Shown here piece by piece: positions 5,243-5,987 of a stretch of 5,987 nucleotides of DNA; position 1 is the first letter of the stretch, and each line of letters begins with the position of its first letter. The position numbers were made by a program, and so were the translations under genes. The stretch comes from Chloroflexota bacterium (GTDB taxonomy: Bacteria; Chloroflexota; Anaerolineae; 4572-78; J111): the NCBI GenBank assembly GCA_003695455.1, contig RFJF01000922.1, positions 1 to 5,987 on the forward strand, given 5' to 3'. The notes beneath the pieces are model-generated. The model did no database searches. It saw only the letters and a list, made by a program, of their open reading frames with translations, and was not told where the DNA came from.

Positions 5243-5987
5243 ATGCCCCACTGTTTTTTGAGATACCGCAAATTTTTGGTCTGGATGTTGGTTGGTTTGC
5301 TGGCACTCACCGGCCCGGCGTGCGCACAGCTTACCGAATTTGGAAGGCCGGGCGCCGCCGAACCGGCCCCAACGCCTGACCCGCACCCCCATTTCCGGGC
5401 GATTTTGCAGCCGGACGCCCGCAATGACATCGAAGCCGCCGGGCCGCTGCCCCGCTACCACGTCACCGCCCAACTCAGCGATGACCCATCGGTGCTGAAC
5501 GGCGTGGTGCAGGTGGTGGTGCCCCAACCCGGCCCGGAGCTTGTGTTCCGGCTGTACCCCAACCTGCAAAATTACGGCGGCGCAATTGACGTGACGCGGG
5601 CAAGAATCAACGGCATCAAGTTTCCGGCGGCGCTGCGGGCCAACAACACTGCCGTGGCGCTGGCAATTCCGCCGGAACTTACGGCCGCGCCCCCGCTGAC
5701 GGCAACGCTGAATTTTACCACCCGGCTGCCCAATTCAACCGGCGCGCCGTACACTCTTTTTGGCTGGAGCGGCGATGTGCTGAGCCTGCCCGGCTTCTTT
5801 CCCACGCTGGCGGTGCGAGAAAACGGTGGCTGGGTTCTGGATGAACCGCCGCCCCACGGCGATGTGCTGTTTAATGAAGTGGCTCTGTACCAGCTTGACC
5901 TGACCCTGCCGCCGGAACTGGTGGTGGCAAGTGGCGGCGCGGTGCTGAATTCAATTGACAACCCCAACGGCAGCCGTACCTGGCAAA
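5243..5987 (+). CDS. Exported M1-family (aminopeptidase N-like) metallopeptidase, N-terminal part (runs off right edge)
   Basis: 248 codons are present without a stop. Residues 1-28 form a signal peptide: basic R7, R9 and K10, a hydrophobic core at 11-22, then PACA-Q, best read as a signal peptidase I site after Ala28. Cys27 lacks a good lipobox leucine. A Pro-rich linker (36-49) leads to a beta-rich region matching the M1 N-terminal domain: RYHVTAQL (71-78), FRLYPN (102-107) with YGG (111-113), LFGW (172-175), FFPTLAV (185-191), GGW (195-197) and GDVLFNEVALYQLDLTLP (206-223). The zinc motif HExxH-x18-E would lie downstream and is not seen, so activity cannot be judged. ATG 5243 is the first start after an in-frame TGA at 5231-5233; its ribosome site AGGA (5227-5230) is weak and 12 nt away. 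The gene is transcribed away from the nuo operon, with no evident functional link. Confidence 0.75.
   Translation, partial: MPHCFLRYRKFLVWMLVGLLALTGPACAQLTEFGRPGAAEPAPTPDPHPHFRAILQPDARNDIEAAGPLPRYHVTAQLSDDPSVLNGVVQVVVPQPGPELVFRLYPNLQNYGGAIDVTRARINGIKFPAALRANNTAVALAIPPELTAAPPLTATLNFTTRLPNSTGAPYTLFGWSGDVLSLPGFFPTLAVRENGGWVLDEPPPHGDVLFNEVALYQLDLTLPPELVVASGGAVLNSIDNPNGSRTWQ

Noticed and set aside
5162..5569. Minus-strand open frame of 135 codons opposite the peptidase gene
   Set aside because: The plus strand encodes a signal peptide and M1-like segments through the same stretch, and the minus frame would run through the promoter region with no family match.

Overview
The window carries the 5' half of a respiratory complex I (NADH:quinone oxidoreductase) operon on the minus strand, plus the start of a divergent gene on the plus strand. 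Read along the minus strand from about 5.1 kb down to 1, the genes are nuoA, nuoB, a fused nuoCD, nuoE, nuoF and the first 128 codons of nuoG, which runs off the left edge. All are intact as far as the window shows. They form most of the connecting and NADH-oxidising arm of the enzyme: NuoE, F and G make the NADH/FMN/Fe-S module, NuoB and NuoCD the quinone-reducing module, and NuoA is the first membrane subunit.

Layout: nuoA and nuoB overlap by 10 nt. A 140-nt spacer (4070-4209) built largely of short tandem words separates nuoB from nuoCD. nuoCD and nuoE share one base (TAATG). nuoE and nuoF are 23-25 nt apart. A 93-nt gap with a long imperfect hairpin (414-479) separates nuoF from nuoG. Three of the six nuo genes use non-ATG starts: GTG for nuoA, TTG for nuoB and nuoG. 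A good sigma-70-type promoter at 5156-5184 (minus) lies inside the longest possible reading frame of nuoA, so nuoA most likely starts at 5090 rather than further upstream.

To the right, from 5243 to the window end, is an exported protein whose N-terminal half looks like the beta-sheet N-terminal domain of an M1-family (aminopeptidase N-like) metallopeptidase. Its zinc site would lie beyond the window. It has its own promoter-like TATAAT at 5213-5218, so the 152-nt region 5091-5242 holds two back-to-back promoters.

Organism: a GC-rich bacterium with mixed start codons, canonical nuo order and an exported M1-type peptidase resembling those I associate with Anaerolineae-like Chloroflexota. That placement is an inference from style and family resemblance, with moderate to low certainty. 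I see no undescribed defence, mobile or biosynthetic system. The least ordinary material is the non-coding DNA inside the operon: the repeat-word spacer and the hairpin.
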